The notes beneath the pieces are model-generated. The model was given only the letters and a program-made list of their open reading frames with translations, searched no databases and had not been told where the DNA came from. Positions 35,368 through 47,600 of a DNA stretch of 64,000 bases are shown here, piece after piece. Position numbers and translations under genes: made by a program. The stretch comes from Toxoplasma gondii ME49 (taxonomy: Eukaryota > Apicomplexa > Conoidasida > Eucoccidiorida > Sarcocystidae): assembly GCF_000006565.2 (NCBI RefSeq), contig NC_031477.1, forward strand, positions 2,078,043-2,142,042, written 5' to 3'. How positions within the stretch are numbered: the stretch's first letter is position 1; each line of letters opens with the position of its first letter.

Positions 35368-38354
35368 ATGCCGCTTTTTCTCGTTCCCTTGTTCCGGAGT
35401 TCAACCTTCACATAGCCCTTCTACGTTTTTTACACAATAATACAGATTCGGATGCTTCGTCCAAGGGGTATGGATTTGCCAGGTGAAGGTCCGCATTTGG
35501 GCGTTCTCTTAGAAGAGATGCAGACGCGTGAGCCACAGGCTGCCGGCCCGGAGGTTGGTCAGGCTTAACGCCCTCCAGGGGCTGGTTTGTTAAACTGATG
35601 AAATTCGCCTTATTAAACGAGGCCGCCTTCTTATACGAGGGAAGTCTTCAGGTGAAACTCTATAGGCGTTGCTTCTCGTTTTCCGGAAATATCGCACAGT
35701 ATTTGAATCTGAGTGAGCGTGTCGGGTGGTGAGCGGCAGTTCAACATCATACAAAGTCTCCTTGCAACTCTGAGAAGCAGTAGAGTCTGATTATCGTATT
35801 CGATACGTTCAGGATAACGCTGCCGGAGATATCAAACTTTCCTCGCGTTTCTTAGGCGAATCCCCGGTGCGTTTTTCAAAGTAGTGGTTGTCTCGGTCCT
35901 CATCAGCTTACTCTGGACTAGGATGACAGTGGGAGGAAGATAGAATTCGAACGAGGAATCTAGGCGCTCTGGCTTGGTGCTCTCATTAAAGTCCCACGCC
36001 CTTCCGTTCCCAAACATAGACGTTGGCGAATCGGACTTTTCCATGACTATGCAAAAGAAGAGGAAACCACCATGATGAGGCAGCCTGGTGGGTCTGGCGG
36101 ACTGCCACACAGCCTTTATCTTGAGGAGCACGTGGATGTCGCTTTACGCGCGAATTTTCCTGTTGCCGACCAAGAGAGAGCACGATTCATTTACTTGTTG
36201 CCCGATTTTTCCACTCCAGCGTTCTGTCATGTGGCGTGCATGGTTCTCTTCTTCTACATTTTTCTTTTTGGCTTCGCTGCCGCCAGTTCTCTGGCCGGTT
36301 GGGATTATAAGGGTGCCGTGGGCAGCGACAGCAGGACTACTGTAGTCCACAAGGATGAGAGAGGTGTAAAAATCATCATGCATCCGTTGCAAGCCTTTTG
36401 CCTATAAACATGATCTCAGAGTCGAACTACCACCCTCGCGTATAGCAAAACAGAGGCCACACTTTAGAGACGAGACAACGCTTCTGTTTACGTTTGACAA
36501 GACAGAACGATGTTTCTTCTCACTAGCTAAAGTGTACAGTAGCTCTATCTAATGTGTGCATGCACCGTTGTGATTTAGTAGCACGCTATTTTTCCACTTT
36601 TTATACGCGGAATTTCACTTTTCATCTCCTAAATGAGGTCGTAGGCTCCGGAATCAGAAAAACACGCTGTTGAAAAAACAGCTTCACATGTTGTATCGTA
36701 AGAGGTTTTTTTTCCACTTTTCAGGTTTAGGGACTATTGTTATGAATCGCGGCGACTAGGATCGCAGATGGAAACACGAGATGTAGACTACGTTCCATCA
36801 TTGTAGGCGTGCTAGTAGGGAGTCTGTTCCAATATTTGCTGACTGTCCCTTCTTTTCCACATGTTTCTACGTTCGGTTCCGAACAATCAGCGACACCGTG
36901 ACCGCTGCCACGCCGTTCTACTCAGCGAACTTTATTGGAGCCGTTGCCTGAAGAACCCGTTTTCATAAAGCAAAAATGCGTGCAAGAAACAACCGTCCAT
37001 GTACGAGGCTACTTCGCCAACGAACAGAGAGGAAGGAATGTCACACAAACATTTCGGGTACAGGGTACTCTTGAGAATACGGTTTTTCTGTAAACGCCTT
37101 CATGTACGGAAAGAGAAGCTGCAATAGCAGTATCATGGAAGCGGCAGTATTACATGGGCCTTAATCGAAAATTCTGGCTTAAGGGTATGCGATACACCCG
37201 ATGTCCAGCCTTAGGCTCTTATTGTTCTGACCATACCACTGCTTCTCAGCGGGCGGGGCCAAAACCCATGGCAATGGACTTTGAGATCAAGTTTCCTCTG
37301 TGTTTCTGGAAGCCGTAGGGCATCTGCTTTTGCTAAACGAAGGCAGCCGTAGATAGACGGAAGGTGTCTCAATGAATGCGGATCGGGTGTGATCTGTTGA
37401 AGTCACTTGGAGGTACACAGTCTATCGCCGCTGTTGGATTTGTGTTTTTCCATCACACTTGAGACTTCGACGTCCCTCTGGTACGGCTACTAGCCATGGT
37501 AAACCACACAGAAAGACATCTCCTGAAAGCCGCAACTGCGTGAATGACTCATGCTCCTTACGAGAAAATGTCTTCGAAGGTCCAAAAGCCACCAAGGATT
37601 TTCCATGCATTTCTGTTCGCGGCCGCCTGGTATGAACAGCCTTGCTAGCGGGGCCACGATCCCATCGAATAGTGGACCACCGTCAAACCCCTGAAATAGA
37701 ACTCGAAACTCGTACCCCCTCGCCGGAAAAGAAATGAAGAGCTTTGGTGTTGCTCTCGTTGCAAGCAGCCATTGTTTAGAAAAGGGGCTCTGCCTGGGGA
37801 AACTGGTCTTGACCAGTTGTAGTCTGAGCTTTTAACATGCATGCAGCCAGCATCGATGGAGGCGCAGCTGCAGAAGACATGCACACGTCGGATGAGAAAG
37901 AAGCATCTGCCTACAGAAAAGGAATTACGTTGGATTTGACTCGCTTTCGGTCAGCGTTTCTGCTGCTGCTCTTCGCTTTAGATTCAGAAGTTCCGCCTTC
38001 CCGCTGTAACAAAAGCGTTGTTCTTGCTGAGGTCTTCTTTCTCGCCGCATCGCCTGCGACGGTGGAGCATCAGCAGATCCATCCACGCAAAGTTGCGTTG
38101 AGTATGAAGGTTCCGTCTTTTCCTTTCGTTCCCGAGCTTGGCTTTCTCGCACCGACTCCACTGTTTCCCACTGCCGGTGTGCCTGTGTCCCTTCCTCTCC
38201 AAAGTTTTTTCGGAGCTTTCATTACGCATCGTTACAAGGGAGCTAGTGGAATTTTTTTGGTTTGTGTCTGCCTCTGGGAGTGACCCCCCTGAGAGCAAGG
38301 CAGTCTTTCACGTGCTACAGGCGCCGTCGATTCCAAAGCCTGCTTGACATTCAC

Positions 38355-38361
38355 TGAGACG
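38355..38361 (+). promoter_or_regulatory. WGAGACG-type element upstream of REV3
   Basis: TGAGACG, about 250 bases upstream of the chosen REV3 ATG. It is the same heptamer as the one upstream of cyclin L. Candidate only. Confidence 0.25.
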
Positions 38362-38612
38362 CTGAAGGCTGTCCCTTTTTGACCAGTAGCAGGGGGAATG
38401 ACAGTCAGAACAGGGCGGTTGCCCGACCGCCTGGGCCGCGGAAGGCATGCCGAAACAGTCTACTGATATTCCGTTCTTGCCAGTTACCACGCGCAGCGAG
38501 CGGTTAGCAGTAACAACCGTCCTGGAGCCTTTAGACAGCGCTACTTCTGCGCCGGATAGGCGCCCCGGAAATCCCCGAGTCGCGACATCCCCATCTCCGT
38601 CCCTGTCTAAGT

Positions 38613-41600
38613 ATGGACTCTTTACGAAGAGAAGATGAATGTCTCAGCGCTGCATGGCGCTCAGCCACTCATCGCTGGTCTCTTGGGAGAGGGAGGGGTC
38701 AGGCACAGGGGACAGAACAAAGAGGAAAGAGCGCAGACGAAAAACCATGTACAGGTAGTCCCTCTAATTGTGAGGGATGGAGACAGACAACAGATACACG
38801 CGAGGAACGAACAGACCGGTCAGACTATTTAGGCGAGGGCCGACTTGAAGAAGATGGAGCAGTCGCGAGAGTCTGGAGCGCTCATCCGTCAAGCGTTGAC
38901 CACAAGAAAGTCGCGTGCTGTTCCCAGCGAGAATGTGGAGCTTATGTTGGGGGAGAATCTGCGTACAACCCGGCCGACATCAGCTGGGGCTCGACACCAC
39001 AGGAACGCGCCAGAAACGCCCTCAATCCTTCAACTTCTGAAAGCGCTACATATGAACGAGAGTGGGAGCCAGGGGACTGCCACCAGGGGCGAAGTGACCC
39101 TGGAGAACATCCCTCTTCTGCTTCCTCTGCTCGGTCGCATGCCGGAGTCAGGCGGGGAGCGACGGCGAGTCGACAGCCATCCAGTCGTACACGAGACGCG
39201 TCTGCACTCGAGACTGCGTCGGGATCGGCATCATCTGATTGTTCGTCTTCCCTGCAACTTCCTTTCTCTTACCGGTCGTCCAAGTCTGCCTCTTCATCTT
39301 CTGCTTCCTCGTCTGGTTCTCTCAACGCGTCAGCCCCCACACCAGAAGCCCCGTCGTCGCTGCCTCAGCCGGCGTCTCCTTCCTCGTCCCCTCAAGTCTC
39401 CTCCATCTGTCCGCAGTCGCCCTTGTCTTCATCGCCTTTCGCGCAGCTGCAATCTCTGCCAGGTCCGCACTGTCCAAAATCCTCTATGGGTAACGACAGG
39501 CGATCCTTGGAGAACAACAGAGTCCTGAATCCCCTCGTAATTTCGGTCTCAGTGACCGTCGTGGAACCCTGCTTGGAGGCTCCAGTGCCAGGGCTTGATC
39601 CGACGACTGCTCCCTTCTCCGGTCGGCGTCTCTGGCGTGTTCCTGTTCTTAGAATTTACGGAGTTGTCAATGATAATCCTGTCAGATCTGTTCCTTCCAT
39701 GTGCCTCTACCCACCGATGTTAAGAGCGCCACCAGCGTCCAGTGAATCTCCTTTGTCTTCCTCCTCAGCTTCTTCTTTGTCTTCCTCCTCAGCTTCTTCT
39801 TCGTCTTCCTCTTCGTCTTCTTCTTTGTCTTCCTCCTCAGCTTCTTCTTTGTCTTCCTCTTCGTCTTCTTCTTTGTCTTCCTCCTCAGCTTCTTCTTTGT
39901 CTTCCTCCTCAGCTTCTTCTTCGTCTTCCTCTCTGTCTTCGTCGGTTTCCTACTCTTCCTCATCTCCTTCCTCTGCGTCCTCCGCTTGCTCTTCCCTTTC
40001 GTCACCGAGTTGCGCTTGCCCTTGCCCGCGTGGAGACAGGCGTTTCTTGGGGCGCATGTGCTGCGTCACAGTGCACAACGTGTTTCCGTACTTCTTTGTG
40101 CCTTTGCCTCGAGAGGCACACGAGAAACCAGAGGTTTGGCTTCAGTGGTTTTCTGCAAAACTCCGGGTGTGGGAGGACAAGCTGACGAGTCGCAGTGACC
40201 CGGGTGCCTCTCGCCCGGCTCGGGGTGGCGGCCAGGGACGCGCGAAGCGGACGGGTCCTGGACAGGCCCCAGCGCCTTTGTCGACCCCTGGCCCACCCCT
40301 GGTGTTTGCGTTGCGCCTTGTTAAGAAGCGGGCGTTCTATGGGTACGATCATGCGCCGCGGCTCTTCGTTCAGATTTCCACGCTTCATCCTGGAAGCAAG
40401 ACGGTGCAGCTAGCTGCACTGTTGCTTCAAGGTCGCGTCACCGGGCATCCGCTTCAGCCCTTTGAGATCCACATCCCCTTTGTCAGTCACTTTCTCGCCG
40501 ACTTTCATCTCCGGGGGATGGATCTGCTCACCGCTGTCGCTCCCTGTTTCGTCCAACCAGTATTTCTCGCGCCTCCGATGCTTCTGGCTAGTCCCGGAGC
40601 CCGCGTAGCTTCGGCAGCAGATCGCACGCATTCCCCCCAGTCTCCCAGCGAAGTTCCGGCCTCCGCGAGAGGAGACAGGCAGTCTCTCCGTTGTGCACTG
40701 TCTCCTGGGGTCTCTGGCTGCCCGGGCTTTTCCTCGGTGCGGAGGCCCGTGGCAGTCGGGGCTCATGAGCGAGGACAGGGACGAGAGGGGCACACTGCTG
40801 AATCAGGGTCAAACGACGAGAGGAGGGGGAACGCGTTTTGCAGTCACCACTGTTCCCAGTCTGCGTGGGCCGGTGTGCATCGGGAGGGACAGACGCAGCG
40901 GATTCAAGGTAGGGAATTCATGCCCGCATCTGCAGAATATGTTCCGGGGGGCGTGTTTCTCAGCAAATCATGGGCGCAACTGTGGCGCTGCGTGGGGGGA
41001 TCAAAGACAGCGCGAGAGAAGCCATGTGGTGAGTGTGAGCAACATTTTCGCCACACAAACGCGTCAGACGAAACGGCTCGAGCCTCTTTGGGGGTTTTCC
41101 CCTCTTGTCCCTCTTTGGGCCGACCGGAAGTGCCAGCCAGGGGGCAAGCGCTTCCCGTCATTGCGCCTGCGCTGGTTCCTGAGGAAGGGCTGCTTTCTGA
41201 CGGCAGTCGATTCACCTTTCGTGTGTTGCCGGCGCGCGTGCAGCGGCGAACCAAGTGTGAACTCGAATGCCATGTGCTGGCGAGAAACATTCTGAATCCG
41301 TTTTTCGTGTCAAAGGTCGACTCGCCCAACTCCACCGTCTCTCTCAATTGTTCGCTGTCTGCTGAGGAAACAAAGGGGACCTCAGCTGCTGAAGCTTGGG
41401 AGCGTTCCTCGTCTTTCGCAGCAGACTTACTCCTGCCTTCGGTGCTCGACTTCTGGAGAGAGGAGGCTACACGATGCGCAGGACTAGGTATCTCCTTTCC
41501 CTTTGACAGTCCCCACGCGGCACCCCCAGCCCCCCCGACCCTTCCCTCCGCTGCGGCTGCGGCTCTCGCCCAAAGAGACGAGGCACCGGCGCGAGGCGCC

Positions 41601-44600
41601 GTCCCGGAGATCTTCAAGCGACGTCTCGCTCAACTCCTAGCAAAAACCGGCGTGCTGACAGACGTCTCTGCGGTGCAGGCCCACCTGCGTCGAAGCGGGA
41701 TCGACGAGGCGACAACGGGTTTGCTGGACCAGGAACACGCGTCTCGGCGTAGTGGAACGGCCGCTCTCGACTGCCGTGATCAGAAGGAAATGCGAATGAA
41801 GAACTCGAGAGAAACAGGCGACCTTCCAGGAGACGCAGGACGTTCACAGGCAGGAAGCGAAGGAGAGACAGGAAGGGGACACCTCGAAGGTCAAGGTGTG
41901 GAGAGTTGCGAACAACAGAGTTGGAACCCGAAAAGGCGGGCAGCGTGGGCAGACTCTGAAGCAGCACGAGGTGACGCCTGTGAGAATGTAGACGCAACTG
42001 GAGAGAGCAAAGAAGTAGCTGCACACAGTGAGGTGAACAGAGGCACGCGGCGCGGGGAGAACGGGGACTCTGGGACGTTACTGGGCTGTGATGCCGACAG
42101 GACAGATTCCGGTGAACAATCTGCCAAGCGTCTGCGCGTCACTCCGTGTGATGCAGAGGCATGTGGTGATGGCACCAACGGAGGCCCCCGGCCAGTTCCA
42201 TCGTTCTCGTCTCTCTTCCTTTCACTTCCACAGCAGGAGGCTGAAGATATTCCACGCCCAGGTTCAGCTTCCCAATCTTCCGCAGCGTCGTCGTGCCCCC
42301 CGCTGTCCCCCGCGAACGCTTCGGGATTTTTCATCGACAGTGCCTTCTCCTTCTCCCCGGTGTCGCAGGTCTCCTCATTCAGCGGGTCTCAAGACCCCCT
42401 CGGGCCTGACCCCTGCGGGAGCTTCCAGTCCCCATCCGCAGGGGCCTGTCCGGTCCCCGGTGTGCCCGCCGGTTCTCCTTGGCAGTGGCTCCACGCTTCC
42501 AGCGCTACGGGAGGGGAGTCGACAAAGGGGGCTGTAGAACGAACCTCACTACACGCGGGAGGGGGCTTTGTGGAAGCGCCTTGGAATGCACAATCCGCTG
42601 CTTCCACCAGAAACCCCCCTCTGGTCGTTTACCCTGAAAGACCCACCACTGAAATGCTGCTTCCATCAGAAGTACGCATTGCAGGAGATAGGCCTGCTCC
42701 CTCAATAACTGGAGTGGCACCTTCCCGCTCAAACGACACTCGACTAGGAGGTCCAAGGTGGCTGGAGGATCCGACGAATGCGCTCTGTCACTTAGGCAGT
42801 CGAACGGATTCTGCTTCTCAACGGAATCCATCAGAGACGCGAGAGGCACCTGTAGTCCAGTCACCGGCCGCGCCTGCGCCTTCGCTTGCGCCTTCACACT
42901 CAGAGGTCTGGAGAGAAAGTGGGGTTGTTCACTCTGCCACGGCACTTCCTTTGCCTCCAGTCGAACACCCCAAAGCGAGCGGACGTGATCCTTTTGAGGA
43001 GCGTTTGCCTTCGCAGGATGCGCCCCTGGAGAGCTCTTACTCGGCGCCGTGGCGTCAGATGCCGAGCTCAGGGCACGTAGGTAGCTTCGGGGATAAAGAG
43101 ATAAGAAGGTCGTGGCCGGAATGGTCGGGGGACAAAGTGTTTCTCGAGCTGAACGGAGTCAATTCAACGGAAGCGATCCTGAAGTCTTCGGAGCATGAGG
43201 TGCGCGAGGCGAAAGAAGGAGAAGTCGTGGAGCTCGCTGAAGGATGGAGAGATCAAGACGACGACGAGAGTGGCGGCAAGGAAGAAACGGTGTGTGGCGT
43301 GAGAGCTGCACAACCGGGGAGACTCGCGATAGAAGACATAGTTACTGTAGAAGCCGAGATCAAAGGAAAAGGCGCCCTAGAGGAGGAGGCAGACTGGGCC
43401 ATCGCCGCTGTGCCTCACGATCGCAGTGAGGAAGAGGTACCCTCTTCAGCTGCAGAAGCGGGAGGAACAAGGTGCGTGCCCCTCGGGGGCGGCGTCACAG
43501 CTCTAGAGCCTTTCGAGCTGTTTGCGCCACAGGTCTGCAGCCGATCTCAGTCAAGTTCATCGGGGAGCAGTAGCTCAGTAGAAGGGCGCCGCGCGCGGAG
43601 AAGAAGAAACAGGCTACTTAGAAGCGGACAGAGCCGAAAAACGTCTTCGCTGGACAGCAGCAGTTGCTCGCCGACGGTCGACTACGACGCGAGTGCGAGA
43701 AGCAGCGACGACAGCGTGTCGAGCGACCCCTGCGGGGCTCTGGACATGGAAGTCGACTCCACGAAAAATGGGAAGCCAAAGGAGGGGAATGCAGAGGAAT
43801 CGGATACATCTCGAGTACGCGGGGAAGAGGGCCAAGCCACATTTCCTACCAACAAGTCAGGGGAAGCAGCGAGCAAAAAGCCGTCTGCAGGATTGGCGTC
43901 CGGGTTCCAGGACCGTCAAGAAGTCTGCAGGTCACGAGCCTCTGACTTTCTACACCGCAGGTGTGTTTTTTCTGGCTCCGAAGAGAAGACGGCGTGTCTC
44001 TCCACAGCCGTCGACATGCATATGCCTATGTCGAATCTTTCACTCGACGCGAAAGTAACTCTCGGCCGTGTCCAGACGCCAACTGGGACGTCTACAGATG
44101 TGCGGCACGCGACGGGGATCCACAGCACCGGGAAGATGGAAGACAACCTGCGCGAGGCGGACCTGGTCTCGAAGCGCTTGTCGCAGGGGTCGGCATGCGA
44201 GGACCATTCAGGAGATGAAGACCGTGGAACTTCGTCATCGTATGCGGCCACGGTCGTTCTCTCCAGTGGTTCGGCCGAAGGACGAAAGGAGCGCTTTGGC
44301 GGTGAAGCAACCGAATCAAGAAACAGGCAAGAGGCGCCTCCACAGCGGGCAAAAGAAAAAGAAGAGGAGACGGCTTCACCACCTACCCCTGACCGCACAC
44401 GCGAGAACACTGAAAAGCATGTGGGCATGCGTAGCCGCCACTCCTCTCACACATCGAAAGAAAAATGGGAAGGACTGGAGCACGCTCGCTTACAGAATCT
44501 GTCGGAACATGGCGACTCATCTCAGGGCCCCGTCTTGACCTTGTTATTTCCCCGGGGTGAGCCGAAGTCGCCTCAGGTCGTCGCCGTAAACCCCACATCC

Positions 44601-47600
44601 CATGCTCTCTTGGATCGGCACTGTTCTGTATCCCAGCAGTCGCTGCAGGGCTGGCCAGATGAGCCCGCAGAGCTCCCTTTCTTTGGCGACCCTCGCGATT
44701 TGCCGGTGAGCGTCCTCCGCGCCGTTGAAGCTACTCTGGGAGGGCGCCAGTTGCGTGAACAGGAGGAAACAGTTCTTGGAGCCCGTCGCGCAGAAAGCAT
44801 CGCAGCAGCAGCAGCGGAGGAGACTCGCCTTCTGGCCGAGCGGCGTGCCAAGCTAGGCAGGAAGACGAGGAGACGCCGACGGAAGAGAAAGAACGCTCGA
44901 CAGTCGCAAGTCTCCTCTTCTTCGCAGCAAACGGCTTCTCAGTCGTCGCAGTGCGCCTCTCAAGAGCCATCTCAGCGTGGCTCGCAGAGCTCTGGGCGCT
45001 TCGGCGTGCTTGTTGACTATCATTGCAAACAACGCCCGCATGTAGAGCGGCGTCGGAGCGGTGCTGTCTCCACAGATGCCTTAAGCAAGCAAGCGCCAGG
45101 TCGAGAGGCAGGGACCACAATGGAGCCCGAACCGGGAAGAAGCGGTTGGTTTGGTAGTGACGCGGGCCGCGTACAACCGTCGCTTGTTTTGCCAGGAAAA
45201 GCTGTCCAGCCGGACACACTTGTTGTGGAGATTTCGTCGTCCTCAGACAGTGGTAGCGATGGGGTCTGCAGCCGCTCTGCGGTTGTGCTGACGACGTGGG
45301 ATGCGACGGGCAGAGGGCCAGGAGAGACGAGTTTGCCTTCCGCTCCTGTCGTGGCTATCGCCGACCGAACAAACGGGGAGACCTTCCCAGGGACCGCGTT
45401 CCCACACGGTTCTACCAAGCCTCCAGGAAACGCTTTCTGGGGCTTCTATAAGCCGCCCCCCACGACCCACGAGGCGCTCGCGAGTTGCCCCCCCAGGGTG
45501 CAGAAGAACCATGAGCGGCTGTTGCGTCGGGAGGCACGCAGAGAGGCAAGGCGCCGACAGCGGCGCCAGAGCTGGGGGGGTGAGGCCGAGCGAGCGCGAA
45601 CCGGCGACAGTTCTGCCGCGTCGCGGTGCGAACGAGTGCGAGAACCTAAGGGCGACAGTAAGCGCGATTTTAAACGACAGAACCGAAGAAGCAGAAGGGA
45701 CTATAGTCCGAACAGGAAGGGACGCGAGTGCAGAAAAGAGGTGAGGCCGGCGTTGAGATGGGCCACAAGGATGGATAATGGCGGGCGTATCGTCCTGATG
45801 CTAGTGCCAGCATCGCAGTCCAGCGGAGTGGAACGAGAATCGGCACGACGAGAAAGAAGAAGTCGCACTCGAAGAACGATATCGCTTTCTCGATCCCGAG
45901 CAGAACCGACGGTGACGCGACCCTCGGAAATACCGCCGGCTTCCTCATCTGCGTCTGGCTGCTGCACCTCTGAGGGCTTTAGCCATACTGGAGATGACGC
46001 AGCCGCCGATAGGAACTGGACCGACGAAACGAGGGCGCGTGCGGATCTTCCGAGTCGAGGGTTGCCGTTTGCGACTGCATGCGTGGAAGCTGAGAGCTGC
46101 CCTCAAGACGTGGGAAAGCCGCGAAATCCACGGAAAACAGCAGGTGTCGATGAGGTGAAGGTGGACCACGATCCACCGACGTCGCCGAGCGCAAATGAAC
46201 TGAAGGGGAAACGCAGCGACTCCGATGATGAGGGGGAAGGTGGCGAACGCTTGGGTGCTCCTGAAAGAGCCCGACGCAACGAGGCGAACGACTTGCTACC
46301 GCATCAAGATGTTGAAGTGAATTCTGTTCAGCCGCGCGATAGGCATATCTGTGACGGGACCTCTCCTGTCTGCGACAGGGAGCATGTACCTTCTTCCCAG
46401 ACACAGCAATGTGGTTCGTTGTGCCTGTCAGCCGGCAGTTTGACGACAGGCCACTCGTTCTCAAGCGCGTGCTCCAGTAGCGACGTCTCCCTGGGAGGGG
46501 TGGGAGAAGGCGCCAGGAATGTTTCGCAGCTCAGTGTCGCATCAGCTCTTAAAGACGCGGCAAAACAGGCTCGGCCGTTTCATGCCTCCGCGGCAAACGA
46601 GCTTGCCGACGAGGCGATTCGTGGGGAAAGGACACTCGCCAGCTACGGCGCGTTGTTGGCCGTCGAAGTCCTCGCAGAGAGGACACAATGCAGCCCTGAA
46701 GCTGTCGATGCGGGTGCGCCCGATCCTCAGCAGGACGCCATCCTGGCTGTCGCTTTGGTGCTCAGAGACGAGCGTCTGTCTTTGGCTTGCCGTCGGGCGC
46801 AGCGGGCGAATGGGAGACACGGGGGAGACGCGGAAAGGTGGGACAAGGAAGCAGAGGGGCCAGAAGACCAGGGCAAGGAGGGCTTGGGCAGAAGAGAGGG
46901 AAGAGAAACGGACATGGAAATGGGAGCAAAAGGGAACAGGAACGGAGACAGTCAAGAGGCGGAAAGCAGCTGCGGGGACCCACTAGCGAACTCGGGTTCC
47001 GAGACGCAGAGACGGCGGAAGAGCGGGAGCAAGCCGTTTCTGTCCACGGCCCTAGGTCGGGAGCGATGCGCAGAAAAGGCGGCGGCAAGTCTCGCCTATT
47101 TCGATGCTACCATGATCATTTTTGTTGACCAGGCCTACAAGCCTCGCCTGCCCTTGAACTCCAGATTATGTGCTCGCTCTCCCGGATGCCGTTCTGCCTC
47201 TGTTCCGTCGTCATCAACTGCTCACTCCCTTACCAGCTCCTCGGTCGCCTCGCCGTTCACGCGAGCTCGCCAGTCGTTCGCGGACTTTGTCGCTCTATGG
47301 CAGTCTCGTCATCCGTTCACCAAGTCTGCCCAGCAGCAACTGCCCGCCTTCCTTCCGTCTGATACTGAAGTGGTTGCCGTAGAAAGCGAAAGAGCCCTCA
47401 TTCATTATGTTTGTCTTATCTTTAGTGTTGCCGATCCTTCTATGGTTCTGCAGTGGGACAGTGGATGCATGGGCCTCGGCTTTCTTCTCCGCAGGGCGCG
47501 AGTTCTCGGCTTTGGTGCAGAACTCACAACAGCTCTCGGGAGACGGTAAGATGCAACTGTTGGTCTCAGGTGGCGCGGGTGATTCGGACAAAACGGGGTG

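Larger units (their letters stand above)
33995..38612. promoter_or_regulatory. Long divergent region between cyclin L and REV3
   Basis: About 4.6 kb without a supported gene. It holds the promoters and 5' leaders of cyclin L (minus) and REV3 (plus). WGAGACG matches lie at 34438-34444 and 38355-38361, and a 35-base tandem duplication at 35298-35367. An open frame at 36072-36407 (plus) has a hydrophobic segment, and one at 37837-38283 (plus) may be part of the REV3 leader. Neither has supporting homology or splice partners. The length leaves room for a short non-coding RNA or an unrecognised small gene. Confidence 0.4.

Noticed and set aside
36072..36407. Plus-strand open frame of 111 codons with a hydrophobic segment
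   Set aside because: No signal-peptide layout, no recognisable domain and no splice partner; the opposite strand is open too. Probably chance.
37837..38283. Plus-strand open frame of 148 codons upstream of REV3
   Set aside because: It has no homology I recognise and a different frame from REV3. It is more likely part of the leader or promoter.
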